Positions 50,763-59,399 of a DNA stretch of 64,000 nt are shown in pieces. The stretch is from an uncultured Candidatus Melainabacteria bacterium (GTDB lineage: Bacteria > Cyanobacteriota > Vampirovibrionia > Gastranaerophilales > Gastranaerophilaceae): contig CAKURL010000003.1 of assembly GCA_934675685.1 (NCBI GenBank), positions 1 through 64,000 on the forward strand, written 5' to 3'. A model generated the notes under the pieces. That model worked only from the letters and a program-made list of their open reading frames with translations, ran no database searches and was not told the origin of the DNA. A program made the position numbers and the translations under genes. Positions within the stretch are counted from its first letter, which is position 1. The number at the start of each line of letters is the position of its first letter.

Positions 50763-51638
50763 TTATGAACCTAAATTCATTTTTGAAAATTCGACAATTT
50801 TATTTTTGCCGGATTGCTTTGCGCTATATAGTGCGTGTTCTGCGTAGCGGATTAATGTGTTTGAATCTTCTTCTATTTCTTCTTCGTTTGGGAAAGAAGA
50901 AATTCCGCCCGAGATTGTGATTGGGTGGCGTTCGTCTTCGTTTGCAGGAATGAATTCCATTTTTTCGACGTCTGCTCTAAATCTTTCTGCAAAAATTCTT
51001 GCTTGTTGCTCTGTTGTTTCCGGCAAGACTACAATAAATTCTTCATCTCCATATCTGGTCAAGACGTCTTCTTTTCTTACTAGCGCAGATAGCATTTGAG
51101 CGATTTTTTTGAGCAAAATGTCGCCCCAGTCGTAGCCATACATGTCGTTTACTATTTTAAAATAGTCAATATCAATCAAAACCAAAGACACGGGTGTTCC
51201 ATATCTTTTTGAGCGAGAAATTTCTGCATCTAGCCTGTGGTGGAGATATTTTCTGTTGTATAAGCCTGTGAGCTCGTCGCAAATTGCCGATTTTACGAGG
51301 CTTTTTTTGATTTCAAAAGTTTTCATCAAAGCTTTAATTCTTGTGTTAAGTTCGATTTTGTTATAGGGAGATGTGATATAGTCATAAGCCAAAGCGCGCA
51401 CAGTTAAGGCTTCTGGAATAATTGGCGTCGGGATTAAGACGCTGCAATCCAGTTTTCTTACTGCACAAAATTCTCTTATTTTATTTAAATCGAAGTCCAA
51501 AATCAAAAGCGCTGGGTTGTATTGCTTATAGTTTTCGAGCTCTTCTAGGGAAAATTCTCTTAATTCTGTTTCGTCGTCTAAATTGATAAGCTCGGCTAAA
51601 TTTGACTTGCCTTCTTCGCTAAATATAACGATATTCAT
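50763..51638 (-). CDS. Response-regulator-like protein with GGDEF domain (variant GDEEF)
   Basis: A 291-residue protein. Residues 1-~110 resemble a receiver domain (LLILDFDL with a possible phospho-Asp; IPTPIIPEALTVRALAYDYITSPY in the second half). Residues ~120-287 are a GGDEF domain with DELTGLYNRKYLHHRL, IDIDYFKIVND and RYGDEEF. The canonical second glycine of GGDEF/GGEEF is Asp here, so catalytic activity is uncertain. An RxxD inhibitory site is not obvious. AAAGGAGC precedes the ATG. It may be an active cyclase with relaxed motif or a c-di-GMP/GTP sensor. Confidence 0.85.
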   Translation of the reverse strand: MNIVIFSEEGKSNLAELINLDDETELREFSLEELENYKQYNPALLILDFDLNKIREFCAVRKLDCSVLIPTPIIPEALTVRALAYDYITSPYNKIELNTRIKALMKTFEIKKSLVKSAICDELTGLYNRKYLHHRLDAEISRSKRYGTPVSLVLIDIDYFKIVNDMYGYDWGDILLKKIAQMLSALVRKEDVLTRYGDEEFIVVLPETTEQQARIFAERFRADVEKMEFIPANEDERHPITISGGISSFPNEEEIEEDSNTLIRYAEHALYSAKQSGKNKIVEFSKMNLGS

Positions 51639-51762
51639 ATTTGCTCCTTTAAACTAATTCTAATAATTTTTAGTATAGCATATTTTGAACATTTATTAAA
51701 TTTATTGAAAAAATATCTAAATCGGTTTAAAATATAGGTGTTAATTTTTAAGGAGTATGACT

Positions 51763-52140
51763 ATGAAAAAAATATTTTCATTAAGCTTAATGGCTGTTTT
51801 AGCTTTTTCTACAATCGGCGCAAACGCTGCTTCCAGCTTTAAAACAACCCTAAAAGACGTTAAATCTGCAGCAAAAGCTGACGCTCAAGCAACAAGAACA
51901 AACCTTAAAAACGCAGTTAAAGCAGATATAACAAATGCTAAAAATGAAGCAAACTCTACAGCTGCAGCAAAAAAAGCAGAAAAAATTGCTCAAATTGACA
52001 AAAAAATCAACGATTTGAATACAAGAATCGCTGCAATTAAAAAACAAAAAGACATAACAGAAACTCAAAAAGCGCTTCAAATCGCACCTTTGCAAAAACA
52101 AGTAGACTACTACACAAAGCAAAAAGCAGCGCTTAAATAA
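51763..52140 (+). CDS. Small secreted Ala/Lys-rich coiled-coil protein
   Basis: 125 residues from the ATG at 51763, chosen over the ATG six bases upstream because AAGGAG is then 7 bases away. The N-terminus MKKIFSLSLMAVLAFSTIGANA is a clear signal peptide ending at ANA. The mature part is Ala/Lys/Gln-rich and almost entirely helical with heptad-like spacing (IDKKINDLNTRIAAI). It should be exported to the periplasm or outside. Function is unknown; a structural or membrane-binding role is possible. It is monocistronic with a strong terminator, which suggests high expression. Confidence 0.8.
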   Translation: MKKIFSLSLMAVLAFSTIGANAASSFKTTLKDVKSAAKADAQATRTNLKNAVKADITNAKNEANSTAAAKKAEKIAQIDKKINDLNTRIAAIKKQKDITETQKALQIAPLQKQVDYYTKQKAALK

Positions 52141-52145
52141 AATTT

Positions 52146-52170
52146 AAAGCCCCTTTAAAGGGGCTTTTTT
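52146..52170 (+). terminator. Rho-independent terminator
   Basis: AAAGCCCC, TTTAAA, GGGGCTTT with a continuing T-run, directly after the coiled-coil gene. Confidence 0.93.
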
Positions 52171-52252
52171 AATAAATGTTAAATGTTTTACAAATGTCTT
52201 TTTTGTAGTATTCTTTTATTATATACAGGAAGCTGGGGAGTTTTTCAAATAC

Positions 52253-53575
52253 ATGGCTGACGCTAACACAGTAGTTATCATAAGCAATAGGCAAGAGCTT
52301 ATCAACCAAATTTCTTCAAAACTTGTTTTGTTGAGAAATTTAGACAAAGTTAAGTCATGCACGCTTTTAGAAGCAAAAAACATGCTAAATAGCTTAAATC
52401 CTAATGTTTTGATTTTGCATTGCGAAAAAAATGACCCTCAAGCTATTGATTTAATCAAAAAAATCAAAAAACAACCTTTATATAAAAACCTCCCTATTTT
52501 GCTTTTAAACGAAAATTGTTCAAGAGAAACAATCATAGAAGCCTTTGACTTGGGGATTTCAGACGTTTTATTTATGCCTGTCATAGACTACGAGCTCCTT
52601 ATTCGCACAATTTGGTGCTTAAAGAAAAACGAACTCAATTTGTCTGTTGAATCAAGGGAAAATTTCCTTGTGAACCTTGGCGTTGTGCAGTCTGATTCTG
52701 GGGTTTATACTCAAAAATATTGTGACGAATTCTTGAAAAACGAAATTTCTCAAACAAAAAAATATAACGAAAGAGCTTGTTTGCTTTTGATTTCGCCTGA
52801 TAAAAAATACCCAGACTACAAAAACGCAAGAGAATTCATTTCAATCATCAAAAAATCTATTCGTCTAAACGACGCCATCGTAATTAAAGATGTTGATGAG
52901 TTTTATGTGTATTTGCACAAAACTAAGCTAAATGGCGCATATAGCGTGTTTGAAAGAATTAACCAAAGTCTTGGGGAAAATTCTGGCGCAAACGCAGGGG
53001 TTGTAGAAATCCAAGAACAAAACTTTGATGATATTAAAGAAGCTTTGTCTGCTGCCTTAAATCGCGCAAGCGAAAATACTAATTCTTTAATCGTGGCTTC
53101 AGATTTTTATTCTTCTGAGCCAAAAGCTACTATTAATATAAACTCTATAAATAAATTCAAACAATCAAAAGAAGATTTTGAAGAAGCGCCTAAAGGGCAC
53201 TATTCTTTTGACGAAAGCAGCAACAAACTCTTTAACCAAGCTTATCAAAGAAAGCTAAAAGTGGTTGTAACCCCTGTATTTAAAAAGTTTGAAGACATTT
53301 TAAGGATTAAAAAACAAGAGTTTGCAATCAATTCTTATGTTGGCTCAAAATCTTTGTTTAGTGTTTCTTCGGGCGACGTAAACGCAAGCTTCGCCTTAGA
53401 ATATGACGGATTTGAGCATGTTTTAGTTCGTCTTTCAATAACGGATAACGGCCAAAAGAGGCTCTTTGAAACCGAAACAATTTCTTTCACCATTCTCGAC
53501 TATCGCAGAATGAGTTTAATGCTTCGCGAATTGATAGATAAATTTATAATTATCCTAAAAAAGAAGATATCCTAG
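52253..53575 (+). CDS. Pseudo-receiver plus degenerate GGDEF protein with unknown C-terminal domain
   Basis: A 440-residue protein. Residues 1-~125 follow the receiver fold (VVIISNRQELI, LPILLLN, ISDVLFMPVIDYELL), but the phospho-acceptor position reads LHCEKND, so phosphorylation is unlikely at the normal site. About 145-300 resembles a GGDEF fold: KDVDEFYVYLHKT sits where RYGGDEF is expected, and GANAGVVEI mimics the following strand. The last ~110 residues (VVVTPVFKKFEDILR onward) are an unrecognised domain. It is probably a non-catalytic signalling scaffold or nucleotide sensor, related to the protein at 50763. Confidence 0.7.
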   Translation: MADANTVVIISNRQELINQISSKLVLLRNLDKVKSCTLLEAKNMLNSLNPNVLILHCEKNDPQAIDLIKKIKKQPLYKNLPILLLNENCSRETIIEAFDLGISDVLFMPVIDYELLIRTIWCLKKNELNLSVESRENFLVNLGVVQSDSGVYTQKYCDEFLKNEISQTKKYNERACLLLISPDKKYPDYKNAREFISIIKKSIRLNDAIVIKDVDEFYVYLHKTKLNGAYSVFERINQSLGENSGANAGVVEIQEQNFDDIKEALSAALNRASENTNSLIVASDFYSSEPKATININSINKFKQSKEDFEEAPKGHYSFDESSNKLFNQAYQRKLKVVVTPVFKKFEDILRIKKQEFAINSYVGSKSLFSVSSGDVNASFALEYDGFEHVLVRLSITDNGQKRLFETETISFTILDYRRMSLMLRELIDKFIIILKKKIS

Positions 53576-53778
53576 TTGTTGCTGGTTAAAATTGCTCTAA
53601 ATGCAGCCAAACCTCTTGCGCTGATTGAGCGAGATGTTTCTCTTTGTGCGTTTGCAATGTTGAAGATTTTAACAATTCTTCTGATTTCTTCGACATTTTT
53701 TAGCGAATTTGTTGCATAAACATTTTTAACTTTCTCTGGGGTAATGTTAAAAAGTGCATTTAATTCAACTTCTGTCAT
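53572..53778 (-). CDS. Small helical protein, unknown function
   Basis: A 68-residue protein with no relatives I can name. The sequence is likely all-helical, with NALFNITPEKVKNVY and NVEEIRRIVKIFNIANAQRE suggestive of a helix-turn-helix or a small protein-interaction fold, and an Arg/Ser-rich C-terminus. The Shine-Dalgarno is weak (GAGAG). It is kept as a gene because the region is otherwise empty and codon use matches its neighbours. It converges with the pseudo-GGDEF gene with a 4-base overlap. Confidence 0.5.
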   Translation of the reverse strand: MTEVELNALFNITPEKVKNVYATNSLKNVEEIRRIVKIFNIANAQRETSRSISARGLAAFRAILTSNN

Positions 53779-53910
53779 AATTCTTTTCTCTCAATTAACT
53801 AATAAAAACTTTATATTTAAATAAACACTTTTGATTTTATAAAATTGCGGATTTTAAAATATATGTTACATAACTTAATATTTTCCCCCGTGCCTTTATT
53901 TTCTTGTTTT

Positions 53911-53919
53911 TGGTATATT
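53911..53919 (+). promoter_or_regulatory. Extended -10 promoter close to start codon
   Basis: TGGTATATT, with 9 bases before the ATG at 53929, so at most a 3-base leader is expected. No good Shine-Dalgarno. Confidence 0.45.
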
Positions 53920-53928
53920 TAAAGCGGT

Positions 53929-54789
53929 ATGTTATTGATAATTTTTCTTGTAACATTAAGAATATTTTCAAATTCCTTAAGCGGAGTTTTTCAAAAAAAA
54001 CTTGTTTTGAGCTTGCCTACAAGCCTCATAAACGGCATAAGCTATTTTGTTTTGAGCCTTTTTTGCTTTCTTTTCTTTTTTAAAAATTTAGAAATGAACA
54101 ATGGAATTTTTCTCACAAGCGCTCTTGTGGGGCTTTTTGGGGCGTTAGGGAACTGCTTTCAGATAAAAGCCTTAGAAGAAGGTGAACTTTCTATTTTGGC
54201 GCCTTTAAATTCATATAAGATAATTTTTAGCTTAATTTTTTCTTATTTTCTTTTAAAAGAAATTCCAACCCTAAGCGCGCTTTTTGGTGTGTTTTTGATA
54301 TTTTTAGGCTCGTTTTTTGTTTTTGATACAGTTGAAGAGAAATTTTCTTTTAAAATTTTTAAAAGAAAAGATATAATTTTTCGTTTTATTGCAGTCTTTT
54401 TCACGGCTTTAGAAGCGATTTTTATAAAGAAATTAATAGTTTTATCAAATCCTCTAAATGCACTTTTTTTGTGGGGCTTTTGGACTTTTTTGTTCTCTTT
54501 TGGATATTATTTTTTAAGCAAAAATCTAAAAACAAAAAAATTGAAATTTCAAAAAGAAATCATTTTAAATTTGTTGTTTTTGTCTTTTTCAATGGGAATA
54601 ATGCAATTTAGCACAAATATTTTATTTAAAATGATGAATGTTTCTTATGCGCTTTGCCTTTTTCAGCTTTCTGTTTTGCTCTCTATTTTTCTTGGGTATA
54701 AGATTTTTAAAGAGAAAAACCTTATAAAAAAACTTTTAGCTTCTTTTGTGATGATTTTAGGGGCTATTTTGATTATTTTAAATGTATAA
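53929..54789 (+). CDS. EamA/DMT-superfamily transporter
   Basis: A 286-residue inner-membrane protein with about ten helices in two EamA repeats. The first repeat ends in FGALGNCFQIKALEEGELSILAPLNSYKIIFSLIFSYFLLKE, recognised as the classic EamA closing helix; the second ends in SYALCLFQLSVLLSIFLGYKIFKEKN. Family members export metabolites, amino acids or lipid-linked sugars. The substrate is not evident. It overlaps the convergent LD-carboxypeptidase gene by 17 bases. The transcript has almost no leader. Confidence 0.85.
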   Translation: MLLIIFLVTLRIFSNSLSGVFQKKLVLSLPTSLINGISYFVLSLFCFLFFFKNLEMNNGIFLTSALVGLFGALGNCFQIKALEEGELSILAPLNSYKIIFSLIFSYFLLKEIPTLSALFGVFLIFLGSFFVFDTVEEKFSFKIFKRKDIIFRFIAVFFTALEAIFIKKLIVLSNPLNALFLWGFWTFLFSFGYYFLSKNLKTKKLKFQKEIILNLLFLSFSMGIMQFSTNILFKMMNVSYALCLFQLSVLLSIFLGYKIFKEKNLIKKLLASFVMILGAILIILNV

Positions 54790-55612
54790 TTTTTCCAATA
54801 GGCAAAGTTATGTTGTCTTTTTTGTGGGTGATTTTAGGAGCATAGAAAGTGGGCACATCAAAAAGCTTTGAATATTCTTCTAAAATCGGCATAATTTCTT
54901 CTTTTTCAAGATAAAAATCTCCAAAAATGATACCTTTTATTTTTTCTTTTAATTCTTTAAAGCGATAAATTTCAAAAAGCATTTTATCTATTTTGTAAGT
55001 GGGTTCGTTCAAATCTTCTAAAAATAAGATTATATCTTCTTTTGGGATAAATGCATTTGAGCTAAATAAGCTCACTAAACTAGATAAATTTCCGCCCCAA
55101 AGAGCCCCTGTTGCTGCTTTTTCTTCTTTTTTGGCTATTACTTTTTTATAAGGAAGCAAAAAAGAATTGTTTTCTATGATTTCAAGGTTTTGTTCTAAAT
55201 TTTTTAAAAATCCATTTGTGAGCATTAAACTATGAAAACATTTTATAGAGGTGTTTTTATAAAGGGCGCTTAAGAGTATTGTGCCATCGGAGCTTGCGCA
55301 ATAGATTTTATTTTGGTTTTTGATTAGGTCATAGTTTATCTTATCTACTATTCTAATTGCGCCATAGCCTCCTCTTATGTTTAAAACAAGGTCGACTTCG
55401 CTATCTAAAAAAGCTTTTTCAAAGTATTCTATTCTTTTTTCGTCTTTGTCTGCTAAATAGGTTTGATTTTTTTCTTCAGGTTCTTCGCTATAATATTTTT
55501 TAACTTTAAAATTTTTAGATAAGATTTCTATTTTTTTATTTAATTCATCAAAGTCTTTTATTCTTCCGCAAGGCGCCACAAGGGCGATTGTCTCAATTTT
55601 TCTTTTTAACAT
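54773..55612 (-). CDS. LD-carboxypeptidase (peptidase family S66)
   Basis: A 279-residue serine peptidase that removes the terminal D-amino acid from murein tetrapeptides during cell-wall recycling; some relatives (MccF) inactivate microcin C-type peptides. It has IRGGYGA, a catalytic Ser in CASSDGTIL (the family has GYSDxT), GALWGGNLSSL, Glu in LFLEDLNEPTYKIDKML, and His in ITHKKDN. The Ser-Glu-His triad is therefore complete. Length is a little short (typical ~300). The ATG is exactly 6 bases after a TATAAT, with no Shine-Dalgarno, indicating a leaderless mRNA. Confidence 0.85.
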   Translation of the reverse strand: MLKRKIETIALVAPCGRIKDFDELNKKIEILSKNFKVKKYYSEEPEEKNQTYLADKDEKRIEYFEKAFLDSEVDLVLNIRGGYGAIRIVDKINYDLIKNQNKIYCASSDGTILLSALYKNTSIKCFHSLMLTNGFLKNLEQNLEIIENNSFLLPYKKVIAKKEEKAATGALWGGNLSSLVSLFSSNAFIPKEDIILFLEDLNEPTYKIDKMLFEIYRFKELKEKIKGIIFGDFYLEKEEIMPILEEYSKLFDVPTFYAPKITHKKDNITLPIGKIIHLK

Positions 55613-55618
55613 ATTGAA

Positions 55619-55647
55619 ATTATAGTCTAATTTTAAAATATTAACAA
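55619..55647 (-). promoter_or_regulatory. Promoter giving a leaderless LD-carboxypeptidase transcript
   Basis: On the minus strand TTGTTA (55642-55647), 17 bases, TATAAT (55619-55624), 6 bases, ATG (55612). Confidence 0.65.
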
Positions 55648-55682
55648 TTATTAAGTTTTTTAAAAAACGGGAAATTTTTTGC

Positions 55683-55705
55683 TATATATATACTTTATAT
55701 ATATA
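55683..55705. repeat. A/T inverted repeat in the promoter region of the next gene
   Basis: TATATATATA on both sides of CTT, 10-bp arms, followed by AAGAATAG. It may serve as a -10 region or operator. Its alternating A/T makes chance formation easy. Confidence 0.35.
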
Positions 55706-55742
55706 AGAATAGATATAAAAAGAAAAATTTAAGGCGAAAAAA

Positions 55743-56657
55743 GTGCTTCAATTAAACGTAGATTTTACACTTTTGAATAAATTTTTCGGTATTTCGGTGA
55801 ACAAAATTCCTCAATATGCCAACATGGATATTGATGAAATCATGAAAGCTGAAGCCGAGGACGGCAATCAAAAAGCAAAGGACTATAAAAAAATCTTGTC
55901 TGATCCGGATAAGATTTTGGAAATATTTAAGCTTTCGAACGTCGAAAACAAGTATAATATTTTGCAAAATATGTCCGAAGCCGACCTAGACGATCTATTG
56001 CCTTTTTTAGAAGAAGAGCAATTGCTTAATGGCTTGCAATTTTTTAACGACGCAAAGCTCACTTCCATGTGCGAAGCTTTGCCCACAGAAGAGCTTATCG
56101 GAGTAGTTTTTCAAAAGTTTTCTTTGCAAAATGTCTTAGAGCTCATGTCTGATAATTCTATGGACCAATTTTTGTCTGAGCCTGATGTGGATAGGAAATA
56201 TGCTCAAAAATATTTCCAAACCTTGGATAATGACGTTTTGAAGCAAATAATGATGTATTCTTTTGGCGCAGAGATGATGGACAAAAATAGAGAAGAATAC
56301 TTAGAAAAAATTAATTCAATGGGGGACGACGACTTCAACCAGTTCTTAAAATCCATGGAGAAAAATTCAAAAGCAAATTTGATAAATGGAATAGTGGGTC
56401 AAGATGAAAGCTTGCTTTTGCTCTTCAAAAATGACGATTTAATTCGCCCAATGGAGTCTTTGATGAAGGAAGATAAAATCAAGCTTATGGGAAGCTTGGA
56501 TAAAGAATTTTTAATTCCTATGATTCAAGAGCTCCCTATGGACCTAACTCAAATTGTTTTGACTCAAATAGACCCAGAAGAATTTAGCAAAATCTTGGCG
56601 AGCGAATTTTCAGATATTTTGCAAGATGTCGTTTTGTTTTCCACAAGAGCTGCTTAA
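55743..56657 (+). CDS. MgtE-N-like alpha-superhelical protein, unknown function
   Basis: 304 residues from a GTG start (AAGGCG upstream; the next ATG would lose 27 residues). No membrane segment or signal is visible. The middle consists of short repeating helical units: NMSEADLDDLLPFLEEEQLLNGL, and later ALPTEELIGVVFQKF and LPMDLTQIVLTQIDPEEFSKIL. These look like the superhelical N-terminal domain of MgtE channels and FliG-type folds. The MgtE membrane part is absent. It is probably a cytosolic scaffold or regulator. It is acidic and single-gene. Confidence 0.6.
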   Translation: MLQLNVDFTLLNKFFGISVNKIPQYANMDIDEIMKAEAEDGNQKAKDYKKILSDPDKILEIFKLSNVENKYNILQNMSEADLDDLLPFLEEEQLLNGLQFFNDAKLTSMCEALPTEELIGVVFQKFSLQNVLELMSDNSMDQFLSEPDVDRKYAQKYFQTLDNDVLKQIMMYSFGAEMMDKNREEYLEKINSMGDDDFNQFLKSMEKNSKANLINGIVGQDESLLLLFKNDDLIRPMESLMKEDKIKLMGSLDKEFLIPMIQELPMDLTQIVLTQIDPEEFSKILASEFSDILQDVVLFSTRAA

Positions 56658-56667
56658 AATAAAAAGC

Positions 56668-57261
56668 CTAAGGCATTTTGTTATAGACTTCAAGAGTCTT
56701 TTTGGCGTTTTTTGTTTGGTTTAATTGCTTGTAACAATATGCCAGATTGTAAACCGCGTCTTTGTTGTTTGGCTCTAGCTCAAGCGCTTTTATCAAGTTT
56801 TTCTTTGCAGATTTAAAGTCTTTTAAAATCATTTGGCAATTTGCAAGGTTATAATACGCAGGGGCGAAGTTTTTGTTATATTTAATCGCAAGTTCAAAGT
56901 TGTTTAAAGCTAAAAGATAAGATTTTTTGCTTGCAAAAATACAGCCAAGGTTATAATAGGCTTTATAGAAGCTATAATTTTTGTCTAGTGCTCGGTTCAA
57001 GTTCGAAATCGCTAAGTTGTCGTCGTTGTTTTCTTGGGCGATGTTGGAAAGAATTAGATAAATCGTTTCGTCTTTTTCGCTTTTTGGAAAGTCTTCTAAA
57101 ATTTTCCCCGCTTCTTTATAGTTTCCTGTGGCATAATATGCAAAAGCTCTTTGTCTTAAGTCTGACAAATCTAAAGAAGAGTTTTCTTTTGCAAAAGCGG
57201 AATAAGAAAAATTAAAAAATAAAAAACCAAAAAATAAAAAAGTTAAAAAAAATCTTTTCAC
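56668..57261 (-). CDS. Secreted TPR-repeat protein
   Basis: A 197-residue protein with a signal peptide (about 1-24, ending AFA) and four to five tetratricopeptide repeats. Clear units are RAFAYYATGNYKEAGKILE, KAYYNLGCIFASKKSYLLALNNFELAI, APAYYNLANCQMILKDFKSAKKNLIKAL and DAVYNLAYCYKQLNQTKNAKKTLE. It probably acts in the periplasm as a protein-interaction adaptor for envelope assembly. No partner is indicated: neighbours are an MgtE-N-like protein (convergent) and an LCP ligase (divergent). GGAG precedes the ATG. Confidence 0.85.
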   Translation of the reverse strand: MKRFFLTFLFFGFLFFNFSYSAFAKENSSLDLSDLRQRAFAYYATGNYKEAGKILEDFPKSEKDETIYLILSNIAQENNDDNLAISNLNRALDKNYSFYKAYYNLGCIFASKKSYLLALNNFELAIKYNKNFAPAYYNLANCQMILKDFKSAKKNLIKALELEPNNKDAVYNLAYCYKQLNQTKNAKKTLEVYNKMP

Positions 57262-57384
57262 AAAATTCTCCTTTTAGATAATATTTTATTATAAAACCTT
57301 CTTAATGTGTAGAGAAAATGTTCCATTTTAAATTTATATAGTATAATTAAGTGTATCGACAAAAATATTTTATAATGGATAAAA

Positions 57385-58659
57385 ATGAAAAACGATTTAG
57401 AAGACAGAATGCAAGTATATAGAATACCAATCAGGCCGCAGTATAAAAGAAGACGACGTCAAAAAAAACAAAACCCAACACCTTTCTTTTTGGTTTTAAT
57501 TTTGATTTTAGCTGGTGTTTTTTATTTTCTGAATAATACTTTTAGCTATGATTTAGGAAAAACAGACAATCACAACAAAACCCCTCTTGATTTCAATTTT
57601 AACTTCTCTCCAAGAAGGCAAAATATTCTCTTAATGGGTGTTGATGTGGCTCCAAACGCAAACAATCCTTTCAAAGGCGCTCGTTCTGACACCATGCTTT
57701 TAATCAGCATTGCTCCTTATGGAAAAAATGTGAACGTAATTTCTATTCCAAGAGACTCAAAAGTCTATTTGGCAGGAAAAAACAAGGCTGATAAAATAAA
57801 CCATGCTTTCGCTTTTGGGGGCGCAAAGCTTTCTCAAAGAACAGTTGAAGAAGCTTTTGGGATAAAAATAAATAATTATTTTGCTATTTCAAATACTGGT
57901 GTAATCAAGATGATAGACACTTTAGGCGGGCTTCCAATTTACATCGAAAAGCCTATGAAATATGACGACTACACTGCAAAACTTCACATAAACTTGCAAC
58001 CCGGCACACATTTGCTTTCGGGCAAGCAAACAGAAGGCTATTTGAGATTTAGACATGATCCTTATGGCGATATCGGAAGAATTAGGCGCCAACAATGGTT
58101 CTTCAATGCTATGCTTGATAGACTTAAAGATCCAAGTGTGATTGTAAAATTGCCTGAATTGTTAAAAATTTTGCCTGAGTATATTCAAACTGATATTTCC
58201 GGCTATGACCTTGCTAAATTTGTTGCTATGGCAAAAAATGTGGATACTTCGACAATCCAGATTGCAACAATTCCAGGGGCGCCTTCCACAAAGGGCGTCA
58301 CGAGCTATTGGATAGTTGACCCTGAAAAAACTCAAGAGCTCATAAACAAAATGGTTTACAGGGAAAAAGAAGAGCTGAACTTGGCTGAGCTTAATGTTGG
58401 GATTTTGTATGCAAATTCTAAAGAAGAAGAAGCAAATAAATTAAAAGCCGAGCTAGAAGAAAAAGGTGTCCAAGTCAAGACCCATGGTGTTTCTAGTGTT
58501 GCAAAAGATTATATAGCCGTGCATAATCTTGACCTCACAGGAGAAACAATTATGGAATTAAAGAAAATAATTCCTGACATCAAAGAAAAACACACAATTT
58601 ACGACCCAATCGGGATAAATAGAACAGGAAAAGACCTCACAATCGTGATTGCAGGCTAG
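57385..58659 (+). CDS. LytR-CpsA-Psr (LCP) family glycopolymer ligase
   Basis: 424 residues. A short basic cytosolic tail is followed by one membrane helix (about 33-50) and an extracytoplasmic LCP domain. This has LLMGVDV, the Asp/Arg pair in GARSDTMLL, IPRDSKVYL, KINHAFAFGG and YLRFRHDPYGDIGRIRRQQ, the conserved arginines that bind lipid pyrophosphate. Residues ~335-424 form a LytR_C-type domain. LCP enzymes transfer glycopolymers from undecaprenyl carriers to peptidoglycan, so it could anchor the surface glycans encoded here. A TATAAT at 57342-57347 is a likely -10. Confidence 0.92.
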   Translation: MKNDLEDRMQVYRIPIRPQYKRRRRQKKQNPTPFFLVLILILAGVFYFLNNTFSYDLGKTDNHNKTPLDFNFNFSPRRQNILLMGVDVAPNANNPFKGARSDTMLLISIAPYGKNVNVISIPRDSKVYLAGKNKADKINHAFAFGGAKLSQRTVEEAFGIKINNYFAISNTGVIKMIDTLGGLPIYIEKPMKYDDYTAKLHINLQPGTHLLSGKQTEGYLRFRHDPYGDIGRIRRQQWFFNAMLDRLKDPSVIVKLPELLKILPEYIQTDISGYDLAKFVAMAKNVDTSTIQIATIPGAPSTKGVTSYWIVDPEKTQELINKMVYREKEELNLAELNVGILYANSKEEEANKLKAELEEKGVQVKTHGVSSVAKDYIAVHNLDLTGETIMELKKIIPDIKEKHTIYDPIGINRTGKDLTIVIAG

Positions 58660-58682
58660 TAGAAAATAAAATCAAGAGTAAA

Positions 58683-59399
58683 ATGCCTTTAATTGAAGTA
58701 AAAAATGCTATAAAAATTTATCAAATGGGAGAAGAAAAATTCCATGCTTTAAATGATGTTTCTTTTTCTATTGAAAAAGGCGAATTTGTGGCGATTATGG
58801 GAACGTCGGGTTCTGGGAAATCGACTTGCATGAATATGCTAGGAACCCTAGATAAACCCACATCTGGCGAATATCATCTTGATGGCGTTGATGTTTTTAG
58901 TTTGAATTCAGAAGAATTATCGGACATTAGAAACAACAAAATCGGCTTTGTTTTTCAGGGGTTTAACCTGATTTCAAGAACAAGTGCGATTGATAACGTT
59001 TGTTTACCTATGATATATAAAGGAATTCCCGAAGAGGAAAGATATAAAAGAGCGAGAGAAGCGCTTAAAATTGTGGGCTTGGAGCATAAAGAAAACAACA
59101 TGCCTTCTCAAATGTCCGGAGGCCAACAACAAAGAGTCGCAATTGCAAGAGCGATTGTAAACGACGCACCTTTGATTTTAGCGGACGAACCTACTGGAAA
59201 CTTAGACACTAAAACAAGTATTGATGTTATGGAGTTTTTCGTAAATTTAAACGAAAAATTAGGAAAAACGGTTGTTTTAGTCACGCACGAACCAGACATT
59301 GCAGAATATACAAAACGGATAATAAAGTTTAAAGATGGCAAGATTGTGTCTGATTTATTGAAGGAAGATTGGCTAAAACAAAGAACTAGAGAGACTTAG
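58683..59399 (+). CDS. ABC transporter ATPase (LolD/MacB-type)
   Basis: A 238-residue ATPase of the lipoprotein-release/MacB class. Walker A is GTSGSGKST, the Q-loop is VFQGFNLI, the signature is MSGGQQQR, Walker B is LILADEPTGNLD and the switch is VTHE. The TGNLD motif marks this class. No FtsX-like permease follows, so the partner must lie elsewhere. It is 23 bases after the LCP gene, probably cotranscribed. The stop overlaps the convergent zincin gene by 4 bases. Substrates of the class include lipoproteins, drugs and peptides. Confidence 0.9.
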   Translation: MPLIEVKNAIKIYQMGEEKFHALNDVSFSIEKGEFVAIMGTSGSGKSTCMNMLGTLDKPTSGEYHLDGVDVFSLNSEELSDIRNNKIGFVFQGFNLISRTSAIDNVCLPMIYKGIPEEERYKRAREALKIVGLEHKENNMPSQMSGGQQQRVAIARAIVNDAPLILADEPTGNLDTKTSIDVMEFFVNLNEKLGKTVVLVTHEPDIAEYTKRIIKFKDGKIVSDLLKEDWLKQRTRET

